A stretch of 39,960 nt of DNA from Pseudomonadota bacterium. Its GTDB lineage: Bacteria > Pseudomonadota > Gammaproteobacteria > Xanthomonadales > Xanthomonadaceae. Below the pieces are notes generated by a model. It ran no database searches. It had not been told where the DNA came from and saw only the letters and a program-made list of their open reading frames with translations. Both the position numbers and the translations under genes were made by a program. This document shows positions 8,603 through 17,201 of this stretch, piece after piece. Each line of letters begins with the position of its first letter. Position 1 is the stretch's first letter. The stretch lies in NCBI GenBank assembly GCA_018241125.1, contig JAFEEL010000062.1, forward strand, positions 1 to 39,960, given 5' to 3'.

Positions 8603-9580
8603 TCACCGTGAAAGCATGTGCGCGATACCAGGATCGAGACGACTCAGAAACGCATCCACTGCGACCGTGTAGGCCGGGTCTTCACCCAGCGTGTCGTTGA
8701 TCTGCTCGTGGGTTTTGTCCGCGGGCAGGACTTGCGCACGCGTGCCCAACGCGATGGCCTTGGCGACGAATTCCCGGGTCGCCGGGCAAGAGTCCTCGCG
8801 TTGGCTGGAACACACGCCGAGGAAGGGCACGCTGCGCGTGGTCAGTTGCGTGGTTGGCGAATCAGCGGCCCACACCCGGGGATCGCTGCCAAAGGCGCGA
8901 TCGTAGAAACGGTAGTGGCGGCGCCGCATGATCGCGCTCACATCGTAGGCGGCGCTGTCCAAAGCAATGGTGCCAAGCCACGGCTGCACGCCCTGCGCTT
9001 GCGTGACGGCCGGACTGGCACTGAGCAACGCCACCAGATGCGCTCCGGCAGAGTGCCCCATCAACACCACGCGGTGGCCGTCGCCGCCCCATTGCCCGGC
9101 GTGTTGCTGCACGAAGGCGAGGGCGCTGGCCACGTCCTGCGCTTCGTCGGACACTTCCACCTCGGGAACCATGCGGTAGTCGACGGAGACGAACACGAAG
9201 CCCTTCGGCACCCAATGCGCGATTTTGTTCTGCACCACGGTTCTGGCGGTTCTCTTGCCGAACATCCACGCCCCGCCATGCACCATCACGATCACCGGCG
9301 CCTCCTTCGCAGCGGTCAAGGCATACACGTCCAGACGCTGGCCCGGCGCACTGCCGTAGGCGACGTCGCGAGTGACCTTGATGTCGGACGGAATTTGCGC
9401 CGAACCGCGATCGCCGGCGACGCCAGGCAATCCACCATCGGCCTGCGCTTGTGCGTCGTGGCGCGCCATCAAGGCGGCACGCAACGGGCCCGCGCTTGCA
9501 GCCCATGTCGCGACGATGGCAGCGATGATGAAACTCAGCCCGGCAACGAACCTTGGGCGCATTGAATGACATACTGGCAT
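8603..9580 (-). CDS. Exported alpha/beta hydrolase (esterase/lipase-like)
   Basis: About 325 residues with an N-terminal hydrophobic signal segment (GLSFIIAAIVATWAASA) and an alpha/beta-hydrolase fold. The oxyanion-hole motif is HGGAWMFGK, the nucleophile elbow is GHSAGAH (Ser in GHSAG), and a late His occurs in DKTHEQIND. These match the HSL/feruloyl-esterase-like group of carboxylesterases. Location is probably periplasmic or secreted. The start at 9580 is chosen because AGGAG lies 7 bases upstream; the ATG at 9586 would overlap that site too closely. The substrate is unknown; esterase activity on short acyl or aryl esters is inferred from the motif set. Confidence 0.82.
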   Translation of the reverse strand: MPVCHSMRPRFVAGLSFIIAAIVATWAASAGPLRAALMARHDAQAQADGGLPGVAGDRGSAQIPSDIKVTRDVAYGSAPGQRLDVYALTAAKEAPVIVMVHGGAWMFGKRTARTVVQNKIAHWVPKGFVFVSVDYRMVPEVEVSDEAQDVASALAFVQQHAGQWGGDGHRVVLMGHSAGAHLVALLSASPAVTQAQGVQPWLGTIALDSAAYDVSAIMRRRHYRFYDRAFGSDPRVWAADSPTTQLTTRSVPFLGVCSSQREDSCPATREFVAKAIALGTRAQVLPADKTHEQINDTLGEDPAYTVAVDAFLSRLDPGIAHMLSR

Positions 9581-9699
9581 CCGCATTCTCCTGACTGCGG
9601 CGCATGGCGATGCGCCGGGGTGAAAGGCGGCGAGCCAGCCGCCAACCCCATCAACGCAGTCAGCGGCAGGCCGATGACACGCCGCGCCTCGACGCGCGC

Positions 9700-10563
9700 C
9701 TACTGTGCCGCCTTGCTGCCCGCGGCGAGCGCATCCAGGCGCCGCTGCAGTTTCGCGAAATGCTCGTGCATCTGCGCATTGATCTGGTCGGTTTTCTCGT
9801 GCAGGTGCGCGACTTCCAGTTCGGCCTTGACGTTCACCTCGTATTCGATGTCGGCCTGGATGCGATCCTTCGCCGCTTGCCGGTTCTGACTCATCATGAT
9901 GACCGGCGCTTGCAACGCGGCCAACGAAGACAGGATCAAGTTGAGCAAGATGAACGGATACTCATCCCAGCGCATCGCTACGAACAGCACGTTGATCGAC
10001 ATCCACAACACCATGAAGCCGCTGAAGGTGAAGATGAAGGCCCACGAGCCGCCGAACGCGGCGACCTTGTCGGCAACCCGCTCGCCCAAGGTTGCCGTGT
10101 CCTCGACGGCCTCGTTGGCGTTGCGCGACACCCGCGTGCGCAGCAGCGCGTCGGCCTTGCGGGTCATGTACCCCATTGCTGCGAGCATGCCCAGCGCGGC
10201 ATCGGGGGATTTGCGGAATACCAGCAGCAAGTCGTCGCGATCGAGTTCGAGCATCTCGCAGTCGCTCAGCGCCAGCGCGGTCGCGGTGCGCGGCTTTTCG
10301 TCGAGCATCGACAGCTCACCGAACAGGTCGCCGTGCCCGGCGACGTGCAACACGATCTTCTGCCCGGCCGTATCCTTGATGTACAGCTCCACCTCGCCGG
10401 CTTGCACCACATACAACGAATCGCCGGCATCGCCGGTGCGGAACAGGGTCTGCCCGGCCGCGACGGTGCGCCGGTCGATTACTTCGGCGAGGCTGCGGCG
10501 GTCGTCTTCGTCCAGCCGTTCGAACAGCGCGACGCCTTCCAGCATCCGTGGATCGCAAGGCAT
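9700..10563 (-). CDS. Cyclic nucleotide-binding and DUF1003 membrane protein
   Basis: A 287-residue fusion. Residues about 8-120 form a CRP-like cyclic nucleotide-binding domain (LFRTGDAGDSLYVVQAGEVELY, then GDLFGELSMLDEKPRTATALAL). Residues about 145-255 match DUF1003, with two membrane helices (WAFIFTFSGFMVLWMSINVLF and ILLNLILSSLAALQAPVIMM) and the family signature MMSQNRQAAKDR just after. A coiled-coil tail follows (VAHLHEKTDQINAQMHEHF). There is no helix-turn-helix, so this is not a transcription factor. DUF1003 function is undefined; a ligand-gated membrane role is inferred from the fusion. GGAG precedes the ATG by about 8 bases. Confidence 0.85.
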   Translation of the reverse strand: MPCDPRMLEGVALFERLDEDDRRSLAEVIDRRTVAAGQTLFRTGDAGDSLYVVQAGEVELYIKDTAGQKIVLHVAGHGDLFGELSMLDEKPRTATALALSDCEMLELDRDDLLLVFRKSPDAALGMLAAMGYMTRKADALLRTRVSRNANEAVEDTATLGERVADKVAAFGGSWAFIFTFSGFMVLWMSINVLFVAMRWDEYPFILLNLILSSLAALQAPVIMMSQNRQAAKDRIQADIEYEVNVKAELEVAHLHEKTDQINAQMHEHFAKLQRRLDALAAGSKAAQ

Positions 10564-10638
10564 GCAACGGCTCCGTGGGGTTCGGCCAGAGTGTAACGTC
10601 AGTCGGCGCGTGCGCCGGCAGGCGGCGCCAACGCCGGA

Positions 10639-11148
10639 TCACCCCACGAAATCGCGCTTGCCTATTTCCAGTCCGAGGTGGCGCAGCAGGCCGTAGGCGG
10701 TGGTGTAGTGGAAGTAGAAGTTCGGCTGCGCGAAAGTCAGCAGGTATTCGGCGCCGGGCATGTCCAGCGTGCGGTTGCGCAGCGGCACCACCACCCGGCG
10801 TTCGCTCGCGCCGTCGAATTGCGTGGCCTTGAAGGTGTCGAGGAAGGCGATCGTCTTGCCGATGCGCTCGCGCAGCTGCGCAAGACTCGATTCCTCGTCC
10901 GCAAAGCCCGGCACCTCGACGCCCGCCAGACGCGCCGGGGCGCTTTTGGCGAAGTCGCTGGTCAGTTGCACTTGGCGGGTGAAATCGAACATGTCCGGCG
11001 CGAGCTTGGCGGCCAGCACCTCTGCTTCCTTGAGCGTGCCGGCGGCGATGGCGGCCTGCGCCTTGCCGAGGATGGCATCGAGGTTGTGCAGCATGCGCAG
11101 CGGAATGCAGACGGCCAGATCGAAGACGGTGATTTGCATGGCGTGCAT
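10639..11148 (-). CDS. DUF1993 family protein
   Basis: A 169-residue protein with the DUF1993 pattern: an N-terminal LHNLDAILGKAQAAIAAG helix, DMFDFTRQVQLTSDFAKSAPARLAG, and a C-terminal PNFYFHYTTAYGLLRHLGLEIGK segment. The family is an uncharacterised four-helix (DinB-like) fold of the cytoplasm. A second ATG at 11139 is equally plausible as start. Neighbouring genes on the same strand do not suggest a pathway. The family call is good; the function is unknown. Confidence 0.78.
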   Translation of the reverse strand: MHAMQITVFDLAVCIPLRMLHNLDAILGKAQAAIAAGTLKEAEVLAAKLAPDMFDFTRQVQLTSDFAKSAPARLAGVEVPGFADEESSLAQLRERIGKTIAFLDTFKATQFDGASERRVVVPLRNRTLDMPGAEYLLTFAQPNFYFHYTTAYGLLRHLGLEIGKRDFVG

Positions 11149-11237
11149 ATCGGCAGGAAGGGGCGGTCATCATGGCACACCGGTGGGCGCCATCGGGCAA
11201 GCTCCGGCCGCGTGGTCGGCGCGGCAAGGCGTCGGGC

Positions 11238-12593
11238 CTACACTGCTGGCACGGCCACCAGCCGGCGCTGGAACTGCCCGCGCAGCAGCCACAGACTGGT
11301 CGCCGCCTGCAATGCGACGGTGGCCACCGACAGGTGCCAGAGTTGTTCGAGGTGGAAGCCGTGGCGCGATCCCAGCCACAGCCCGGGCAGCACGAAGGTG
11401 AACAGCCGCGAGGCGCTGCTGAGCAGCGAGGGCAGGGTGTTGCCCAGCGCCTGAAACATGCCCGAGCAGGTGAAAATCAAACCCTGCGCCAGGAAGTTCC
11501 ACGACAAGATACGCAAAAACTCGGCCGCCACCGCCAGCGCTTGCGCGTCGTGGCCGTGCCCGAACGGGCGTACCAGTGCTTCGGGCATCCATTGGCACAG
11601 CAAGGTCAGCACCAGCATCACGCCACTGCTGGCCAGCGCGGCGTGGACGAAAGTCTGGCGCACGCGGTCGTGCAATTTCGCGCCCATGTTCTGCCCGGCG
11701 ATCGGCGAGACCGCAAACGCAATTGCCATCGCGGGCAGGAACACCGCCTGCATCACCCGCGAGCCGATGCCGTAGCCGGCCTGCGCATAGGCGCCGAGTG
11801 GGCGGATGATGAAATACACCGCGGCGATCAACACGAACATCAACGCGAACTCGCCACCGGCGGGCAGGCCGATGGCGAGGATGCGTTTCCACACCTGCGG
11901 GCGCGCGCGCATCGCGTGCGCATCGAAACCGACCCACGTCTCCAGCTTCACGAAATACGCGTACAGCATCGCCACGCCGGCCACCATCGCCAGCGTGGTC
12001 GCCAGCCCCGCACCGGCCACGCCGAGCGGGTGGCCGGTGCCCCAGCCGGCGATCAGCACCGGGGCGAGGATCGCGTTGATGATGACCGTCACCACCTGCA
12101 CCACCATGCCCGGCATCGCCAGCCCGCTGCCGCGCAATGCCGAACCCATCGCCACGATCGCGAACTGCAACGCCAGCCCGGGCAGGAACCACATCAGGTA
12201 TTGGTCGCCGGCCTGCGCGCTGGCCGCGTCGGCGCCCAGCGCGCGGGTGAACAGGCCCGACAACCCGTATCCGGCCAGCAGCGTGAACGCCGCGCACAGC
12301 GCCGCCAGCAGCAGGCTCTGGTTGAACACGAGCTGGGCGTCGGCTTGATCCTTGCGCCCGGCGGCCTGCGCGATCAGGGTGGTGGTGCCGATGCCCAGCA
12401 CCTGCGTGAGCGCCATCACCAGAAACGAGACATTCGCCGCCGCGCCCACGCCGGCGATGGCCGCATCGCCCAGCCGCGACACGAAGAACAGATCCACCAG
12501 CACGTACAGCGTCTGGAACAACATGCCGATGGCGATCGGCGCGGCCATGCTGGCGAGGTGGCGCGGGATCGGCCCGCGGGTGAGGTCCTGCAT
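11238..12593 (-). CDS. MATE family efflux transporter
   Basis: A 451-residue polytopic inner-membrane protein of the multidrug and toxic compound extrusion family, expected to export cationic drugs or metabolites with Na+ or H+ antiport. The N-terminus MQDLTRGPIPRHLASMAAPI is followed by GMLFQTLYVLVDLFFVSRLG, the usual first helix pair of MATE proteins, and roughly twelve hydrophobic segments occur in two halves (the second beginning near GLPAGGEFALMFVLIAAVYF). Length is standard. It is divergent from the lytic transglycosylase across heptad array B. The substrate is not predictable. Confidence 0.9.
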   Translation of the reverse strand: MQDLTRGPIPRHLASMAAPIAIGMLFQTLYVLVDLFFVSRLGDAAIAGVGAAANVSFLVMALTQVLGIGTTTLIAQAAGRKDQADAQLVFNQSLLLAALCAAFTLLAGYGLSGLFTRALGADAASAQAGDQYLMWFLPGLALQFAIVAMGSALRGSGLAMPGMVVQVVTVIINAILAPVLIAGWGTGHPLGVAGAGLATTLAMVAGVAMLYAYFVKLETWVGFDAHAMRARPQVWKRILAIGLPAGGEFALMFVLIAAVYFIIRPLGAYAQAGYGIGSRVMQAVFLPAMAIAFAVSPIAGQNMGAKLHDRVRQTFVHAALASSGVMLVLTLLCQWMPEALVRPFGHGHDAQALAVAAEFLRILSWNFLAQGLIFTCSGMFQALGNTLPSLLSSASRLFTFVLPGLWLGSRHGFHLEQLWHLSVATVALQAATSLWLLRGQFQRRLVAVPAV

Positions 12594-12672
12594 GGGGCGG
12601 TGCTCGGATGAAGTCGGCGCACGGTAGGGCAGATTGGCGCGGGACGCTACTGACGGGTGTCACGCTGGAAGC

Positions 12673-12990
12673 AGGGAGCAGGGAGCAGGGAGCGGGGAGC
12701 AGGGAGCAGGGAGCAGTGAGCGGGAAGCGGGGAGCGGGGAGCGGGAAGCAGGGAGCGTGAAGCGGGAAGCGGGAAGCGGGGAGCGGGGAGCGGGGAGCGG
12801 GGAGCGGGGAGCGGGGAGCGGGGAGCGGGAAGCGGGAAGCGGGAAGCGGGAAGCGGGAAGCGGGAAGCGGGAAGCGGGAAGCGGGAAGCGAGGGGGCTGG
12901 CTTCCTGCTACCGGCTCACTGCTCACTGCTCACTGCTCCCCGCTCCCTGCTCACTGCTCCCTGCTCCCTGCTCCCTGCTCCTTCCTCCCG
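12673..12990. repeat. Heptad repeat array B, inverted (GGGAGCR/GGGAAGC then GCTCCCT)
   Basis: From 12673 to 12889 there are 31 heptads in unbroken phase: AGGGAGC-type first, then seven GGGGAGC, then nine GGGAAGC. After a 24-base gap, about ten heptads of the reverse complement (GCTCACT, GCTCCCT) run from 12914 to 12983, followed by a degenerate end. The whole array lies in the 450-base divergent gap between the MATE gene and the lytic transglycosylase. Apart from the array I see no gene in 12594-13043; reading frames through it are artefacts of the repeat. Confidence 0.95.
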
Positions 12991-13043
12991 CATCCATGAC
13001 CTTCGGCGCAGGTGGGGGCTGGCACGGGCCGCTAAAATGCCGC

Positions 13044-13832
13044 ATGGCTGGAATCCGGCGAGCGTTGGCGTTGCTTCTGACCGCGGGCCTTGCGCTCGCC
13101 GCATCGCCCGCTCCGGCGCGCACGGTGTATCGCTGCGTGGCCGATGGCACGCTCAGCTTGTCCACCGCGCCGGAGCCCGGTTCGCAATGCGTCGCCCAAG
13201 CAGTTGCTGACGATGCCGCCAAGCTGCCCAACTTGTGGGGCGTGAACGGCGTGCGCAGTGGGGCGATCTACCAGCGTCTGCAAGATGGCGTGATGGTGTA
13301 TGGCACCCGCGAACTGCCCGGATCGACCCGGCTGATGGGCTTCACCGTGACGCCGCCGGCGGATTCCCCCGCGCACGCCGGGCTGGGCCATCTGGGTGCG
13401 CCGATGCTCGCCGTGCACGCCGCCGAGTTCAGTGCCGCCGCGCGCGCCAATGGCATCGACGATGCGTGGTTGCGTGCGGTGGCGCATGTCGAGAGCGGGA
13501 TGCAGGCCGATGCGGTGTCGCCCAAGGGCGCGCAGGGCATCATGCAGCTCATGCCGCAGGTGGCGGCGCAGTACCGCGTGCCCGATCCGTTCTCGCCGGC
13601 GCAGTCCATCGCCGGCGGCGCGCAGTACTTGCGCGATCTGCTGCATCGGTTCCACGGCGATCGGCGCCTTGCGGCGGCCGCCTACAACGCCGGCATTGGC
13701 GCGGTGCAGCGCTACGGTGGGGTGCCGCCTTATGCGGAGACGCAAGCTTACGTCGACAAAGTCGAGGCGTTGTACCAGTCGTATCGCAGCGCATTGCCGG
13801 TGATGGCGCTGGGCCAGGTCAGCGTACGCTGA
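13044..13832 (+). CDS. Lytic transglycosylase (SLT domain), exported
   Basis: A 262-residue protein. Signal peptide MAGIRRALALLLTAGLALAA with cleavage near residue 26, then a short DUF4124-like segment (TVYRCVADGTLSLS), a middle linker, and a C-terminal SLT/GEWL domain. The catalytic Glu is in AHVESGMQ (Glu150), followed by SPKGAQGIMQLMP and the AYNAG motif (residues about 213-217). The enzyme is expected to cleave murein between MurNAc and GlcNAc in the periplasm, for wall turnover or assembly of envelope machines. The start at 13044 rather than 12996 gives a proper signal peptide. It stands alone and its 3' end nearly meets a minus-strand gene (12 bases). The stop codon is in a 14-bp perfect palindrome (13819-13832). 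Confidence 0.88.
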   Translation: MAGIRRALALLLTAGLALAASPAPARTVYRCVADGTLSLSTAPEPGSQCVAQAVADDAAKLPNLWGVNGVRSGAIYQRLQDGVMVYGTRELPGSTRLMGFTVTPPADSPAHAGLGHLGAPMLAVHAAEFSAAARANGIDDAWLRAVAHVESGMQADAVSPKGAQGIMQLMPQVAAQYRVPDPFSPAQSIAGGAQYLRDLLHRFHGDRRLAAAAYNAGIGAVQRYGGVPPYAETQAYVDKVEALYQSYRSALPVMALGQVSVR

Positions 13833-13844
13833 TGGGCGAGCGTG

Positions 13845-14501
13845 TCAGCGATGGCGCTTCGTGCGCGCCTTCTTGCGCGGAGTCACCGCGTCGGGTGGCA
13901 GGCTGGCGCCGATCGCCAGATAACGCCCCGCGGGCGGCGGGGCGACCGAATGCACGGTGTGCGCCGGGTTGATCTGGTACGTCATTGCACAATGCCAGCC
14001 GCCGTCGAGGGCCTTCCAGCACAGGCCGGAATGGTCATAAAAGTTCTGGTAGCGGCACGCGTGCCCGGGGTTGGCCAGCCAGTCCGGGCTGGACGTGCGA
14101 GCGCACTGGTAGATGCGGAAGTTTCCACGCAACGCGTACACCGGTTGCGTCGCGTCGATCTGATCGGCCCAGCCATCGGTCCGGGCATCGAAGGCGCGCG
14201 CCTTGGGCGCGGCGCTCAGCTGCACCTCGCTGAGCAGGTACAGCAACGATCCGTGGTCGCCGACGTGCTCGCTGTCGCAAGCCAGGTAGCGCAGCGCCTG
14301 CGCTGACGACGGACCGCCCTTGCTGGGCGCGTCACGCAACGGGCAGATCGCTGGATCGCGGGCGCCGAAGTCCTCGCCGATGCCGGCCCATGCCGGTAGT
14401 GTGAGCAAGGCCAGCAGACCGGTCGCGGGCGCCAGCAGCCAGCGTCTGCCGGGACGGCGGGCGGGTCGGGAGTGGGCGAACAAGGCGCACGGCGCGGACA
14501 T
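13845..14501 (-). CDS. Secreted protein of unknown function
   Basis: About 218 residues. An N-terminal basic region and hydrophobic stretch (RRWLLAPATGLLALLTLPAWA) make a likely signal peptide. The mature part contains several cysteines (AICPLRD, YLACDSEH, IYQCART, HACRYQ, GLCWKAL, WHCAMTY), suggesting disulfide bonds in the periplasm. The tail is strongly basic (RKKARTKRHR). I do not recognise a family. The ATG at 14501 is chosen; a longer frame would start at TTG 14537 and lacks support. It is convergent with the lytic transglycosylase. Confidence 0.65.
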   Translation of the reverse strand: MSAPCALFAHSRPARRPGRRWLLAPATGLLALLTLPAWAGIGEDFGARDPAICPLRDAPSKGGPSSAQALRYLACDSEHVGDHGSLLYLLSEVQLSAAPKARAFDARTDGWADQIDATQPVYALRGNFRIYQCARTSSPDWLANPGHACRYQNFYDHSGLCWKALDGGWHCAMTYQINPAHTVHSVAPPPAGRYLAIGASLPPDAVTPRKKARTKRHR

Positions 14502-14577
14502 GCACACGAGGCTAAACCGGCCGCTTGCATTGCACAAGCCAGAAGCCGGCAGCGGTGGCGAGCGTCGATCGCCGGGG

Positions 14578-15975
14578 TCAGTTCGCCCCGGATGCGGCCC
14601 GGCTCGCTTCGATCGTCGCCGCTGGCAACGCCGGCGTCGCGGTCGATGGTGCGTGGGGCGTCGTCACGATGGCCTCGACGGCTACCGGGTTCGTCACTTC
14701 GACGACCACGCTGGGCGCGGCCGAATCGACGGATGGGGCGTCTGCAACGGTCGTTCCCACCGCTGCCGTCGGGATCGATGGGGCTGCGGCGTCGTCGGGG
14801 GACGTCGCCTCGAGCCCGGTCGTGATCGGCGCGGCGCTCGCTGTCGAGGCCGCTGCGCCATTCGGGATCGCGGTCTGCGGCTCCGGTGGGACGTCGGAGG
14901 CACTGGCGTCGGCAGTGGCAACGATCGCATCGGACGTGACCGGATCGGGCGCGACCACGGTTGCGGCCACCTCGCCCTGCGGGGCTGGATCGGCGACGGT
15001 TGCCATGCTGGCGACCGCGTGCGCCGATTCCGCGACGGCCACGGCTTGCTCGACCGCGGGTGCCGTCGCGGCCACGGGTGCCGTCGCGGCCACGGTTGCG
15101 CCGACCGATTCGCTGGTCGCCGAAGGCTCCGGTGCCGGGTCGGGCGTCGGCGTGGCAGTCGCCGCTGCTGGGATCGGCGCTGCTGGGATCGGCGCTGTCA
15201 CGCTGGCCGCGACCACGCTGGGGGCTGCGTCCTTCGGGGCCGACAAGGGCACCGCGGTGGCAGCGGTCGGGCCGACCTGCGCGGCCGGCGCCGCGGCGGT
15301 CGGCTTGGCCGTGGCAACGTGTCGGCGCGGCACCTTGTCGGCGTCCAGCAGCTTCTCGATGCGCGCGAACACCTCCGAACGCGCAAAGGGCTTTTTCATG
15401 AAGTCGTCGGCGCCGATGCGCTGGGCGTAGAACTGCTCGGTCGCCAGTTCGTTGCCGCTGATCATGATCACCGGGATGGGCTTGGTGACGGCGTCACGGC
15501 GCAGGCGGCGCAATGCCTCGAAGCCGTTCATGCCCGGCAGCACGATGTCGAGGAAAATCAGATCCGGCACTTCCGACAACGCCATGAACAAGCCGGTGTC
15601 GGCGTCGGTGGCTTCCAGCGCGGAGTAACCGTTTTGCTCGAGCATGCGCTTGAGCAGGGCGACGATCGTCGGCGAGTCGTCGATGATCAGCACGCGGGTG
15701 CCCTCGCGGGCATTCTGGCTGTGTCGCACGCGGCGCTCGACGAACTCGGATGCCGCCTTGGCGGGCTCAGCCGCGGGCGGGGTCGGGGGGGCGGCGGATT
15801 CCGGCGCGGTCGCAGTGGCGGCCGGCGCGGCGACCGCGGCCGGCGCGGCCGGCGCCGGGCTGGATGCGGGTGATGGGGCCGGTGTCGGCGCGTAGTTCCG
15901 TGCCGCAGAGGGCGTCGGTGCGGACTGCTTTTTGCCGCCGCCGAACCAGCGCTTGATGATGTCCAGCATGCCCAT
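14578..15975 (-). CDS. Response regulator with long Ala/Pro/Thr-rich tail
   Basis: A 465-residue protein. Residues 1-15 (MGMLDIIKRWFGGGK) could form an amphipathic helix. A Pro/Ala linker (about 18-75) leads to a CheY-like receiver domain, about 90-210, with VLIIDDSP (acidic pocket), the phospho-acceptor Asp in PDLIFLDIVLPG, a Ser/Thr switch in VIMISGN and Lys in FMKKPF. The remaining 250 or so residues are low complexity Ala/Thr/Val/Pro with internal duplications, for example two copies of an 18-base unit near 15062-15097. It has no DNA-binding or enzymatic output domain, so it may act by protein contacts, as in PilG/PilH-type regulators. No kinase gene is adjacent. The receiver domain is clear; the partner is unknown. 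Confidence 0.82.
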   Translation of the reverse strand: MGMLDIIKRWFGGGKKQSAPTPSAARNYAPTPAPSPASSPAPAAPAAVAAPAATATAPESAAPPTPPAAEPAKAASEFVERRVRHSQNAREGTRVLIIDDSPTIVALLKRMLEQNGYSALEATDADTGLFMALSEVPDLIFLDIVLPGMNGFEALRRLRRDAVTKPIPVIMISGNELATEQFYAQRIGADDFMKKPFARSEVFARIEKLLDADKVPRRHVATAKPTAAAPAAQVGPTAATAVPLSAPKDAAPSVVAASVTAPIPAAPIPAAATATPTPDPAPEPSATSESVGATVAATAPVAATAPAVEQAVAVAESAHAVASMATVADPAPQGEVAATVVAPDPVTSDAIVATADASASDVPPEPQTAIPNGAAASTASAAPITTGLEATSPDDAAAPSIPTAAVGTTVADAPSVDSAAPSVVVEVTNPVAVEAIVTTPHAPSTATPALPAATIEASRAASGAN

Positions 15976-16124
15976 GCGTCATGGCCCCCGGCGGCCGCAT
16001 TGTTCCAGCCGACAGTTTCGCCTGAACGGGGCGTGGAAACAATGGAAATTTGTGACTTGGGTCACGCAAGCTTGCCCGCTACCATCGGCAGCGCGCCAAC
16101 TTGGGCGCCTGCCGCGGACACGTC

Positions 16125-17108
16125 ATGAGCCAGATCGCGATTGGCGCCGGTGCTGCGGCCGTGCTGGTGCTGGCCGTCGGTGCCTGTGATCGCACGACGC
16201 CGCCGGCGACCAACGGTGCGGCCAAGCCCGCGCGCACACCGGAGGCGGCTTCGGCGACCACGGCGGCCTGTGCGCAAGCGTGCGTGGTGATGCTTGGCAG
16301 CGGTACCCCCAATGCCGACCCGGAGCACTCCGGGCCGGCGCTGGCGGTGATCGTCAAGGGCAAGGTGTATCTGGTCGATGCCGGCCCCGGGGTGGTGCGT
16401 CGCGCCGCTGCCGCACACACGGCCGGCGTGGCCGCGCTGACGATGCCGGCGCTCAGTCGCGTATTCCTCACCCACCTGCACTCCGATCACACCACCGGAC
16501 TGCCCGACCTGATGCTCACGCCGTGGGTGCTCGACCGCAGCGACCCGCTCACCGTGTACGGGCCGCCCGGCACCACGGCACTGGTCGATAACCTGCAGAA
16601 GGCCTATGCCGCCGACATCGACAACCGCCTGCACGGTCTGGAGCCGATCAATCGAACCGGATGGCGCACGCAAGCCATCGAGATCGCGCCGGGCGTGGCC
16701 TATCGCGACGCCGATGTGACCATCACCGCATTCGCCGTGCAGCACGGCAACTGGGCGCATGCCTACGGCTACACGTTCCAGACCGCGCAGCAGCGCATCG
16801 TGGTCTCCGGCGACACCGTGCCGGTAGAGGAAATCGTGCGCCAGTGCGCCGGCTGCGACGTGCTGGTGCACGAGGTGTATTCGCGTGCCGGCTTTGCCAA
16901 GCGAACGCGCGACTGGCAGGAGTACCACGCCCATTCGCACACATCCACGGCGCAATTGGCGCAGATCGCGATGAACGCGAAGCCCAAGTTGCTGGTGCTC
17001 TATCACCAGCTTTACTGGGGCAGCACCGATGCTGACTTGCTGCGCGAGATCACGGATGCCGGTTACCGCGGCAAGGTGGTGTCCGGACGGGACTTGGGCG
17101 TGTATTGA
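16125..17108 (+). CDS. MBL-fold metallohydrolase lipoprotein
   Basis: A 327-residue protein. The hydrophobic start (IAIGAGAAAVLVLAVGAC) ends in a lipobox-like VGAC, with Cys21 as probable lipidation site. The metallo-beta-lactamase fold begins at about residue 52. Metal ligands are in THLHSDHTTG (His117, His119, Asp121, His122), later in HGNWAHAYG, SGDTV and the final YHQLYW. The arrangement resembles the RNase Z/arylsulfatase-like group rather than class B beta-lactamases. It is expected to sit in the periplasm or outer membrane as a zinc hydrolase of unknown substrate. The ATG at 16125 is preferred to 16101 because it gives a normal lipoprotein signal. Confidence 0.82.
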   Translation: MSQIAIGAGAAAVLVLAVGACDRTTPPATNGAAKPARTPEAASATTAACAQACVVMLGSGTPNADPEHSGPALAVIVKGKVYLVDAGPGVVRRAAAAHTAGVAALTMPALSRVFLTHLHSDHTTGLPDLMLTPWVLDRSDPLTVYGPPGTTALVDNLQKAYAADIDNRLHGLEPINRTGWRTQAIEIAPGVAYRDADVTITAFAVQHGNWAHAYGYTFQTAQQRIVVSGDTVPVEEIVRQCAGCDVLVHEVYSRAGFAKRTRDWQEYHAHSHTSTAQLAQIAMNAKPKLLVLYHQLYWGSTDADLLREITDAGYRGKVVSGRDLGVY

Positions 17109-17148
17109 CGGTGCCAAGGCGAGCGTCGCGGCGTGTTCCCATGAACGA

Positions 17149-17174
17149 AAAAGGCCGGGATCGCCCGGCCTTTT
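17149..17174. terminator. Bidirectional Rho-independent terminator
   Basis: Stem GGCCGGG (17153-17159) with CCCGGCC (17164-17170), loop ATCG, flanked by AAAA and TTTT. It lies between the convergent MBL-fold gene (ends 17108) and aminotransferase gene (ends 17202), serving both. Confidence 0.92.
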
Positions 17175-17201
17175 CGATACGATCGTGAATCGTCGGGCCG
17201 C

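Noticed and set aside
12673-12990. CRISPR array
   Set aside because: Units are 7 bases and contiguous; there are no spacers, no 25-40 base repeats and no cas genes in the window.
12634-12999. Open frames through heptad array B on both strands
   Set aside because: They are direct translations of the repeat (SGEREAGSGER type) without start sites or conserved sequence.
13819-13832. 14-bp perfect palindrome at the lytic transglycosylase stop
   Set aside because: Noted, but without a loop or T-run it cannot act as a standard terminator; probably chance.
14320-15873. Long plus-strand frames opposite the response regulator
   Set aside because: Gly/Arg- or Ala-rich shadows of the low-complexity coding sequence on the minus strand, which has a clear receiver domain.
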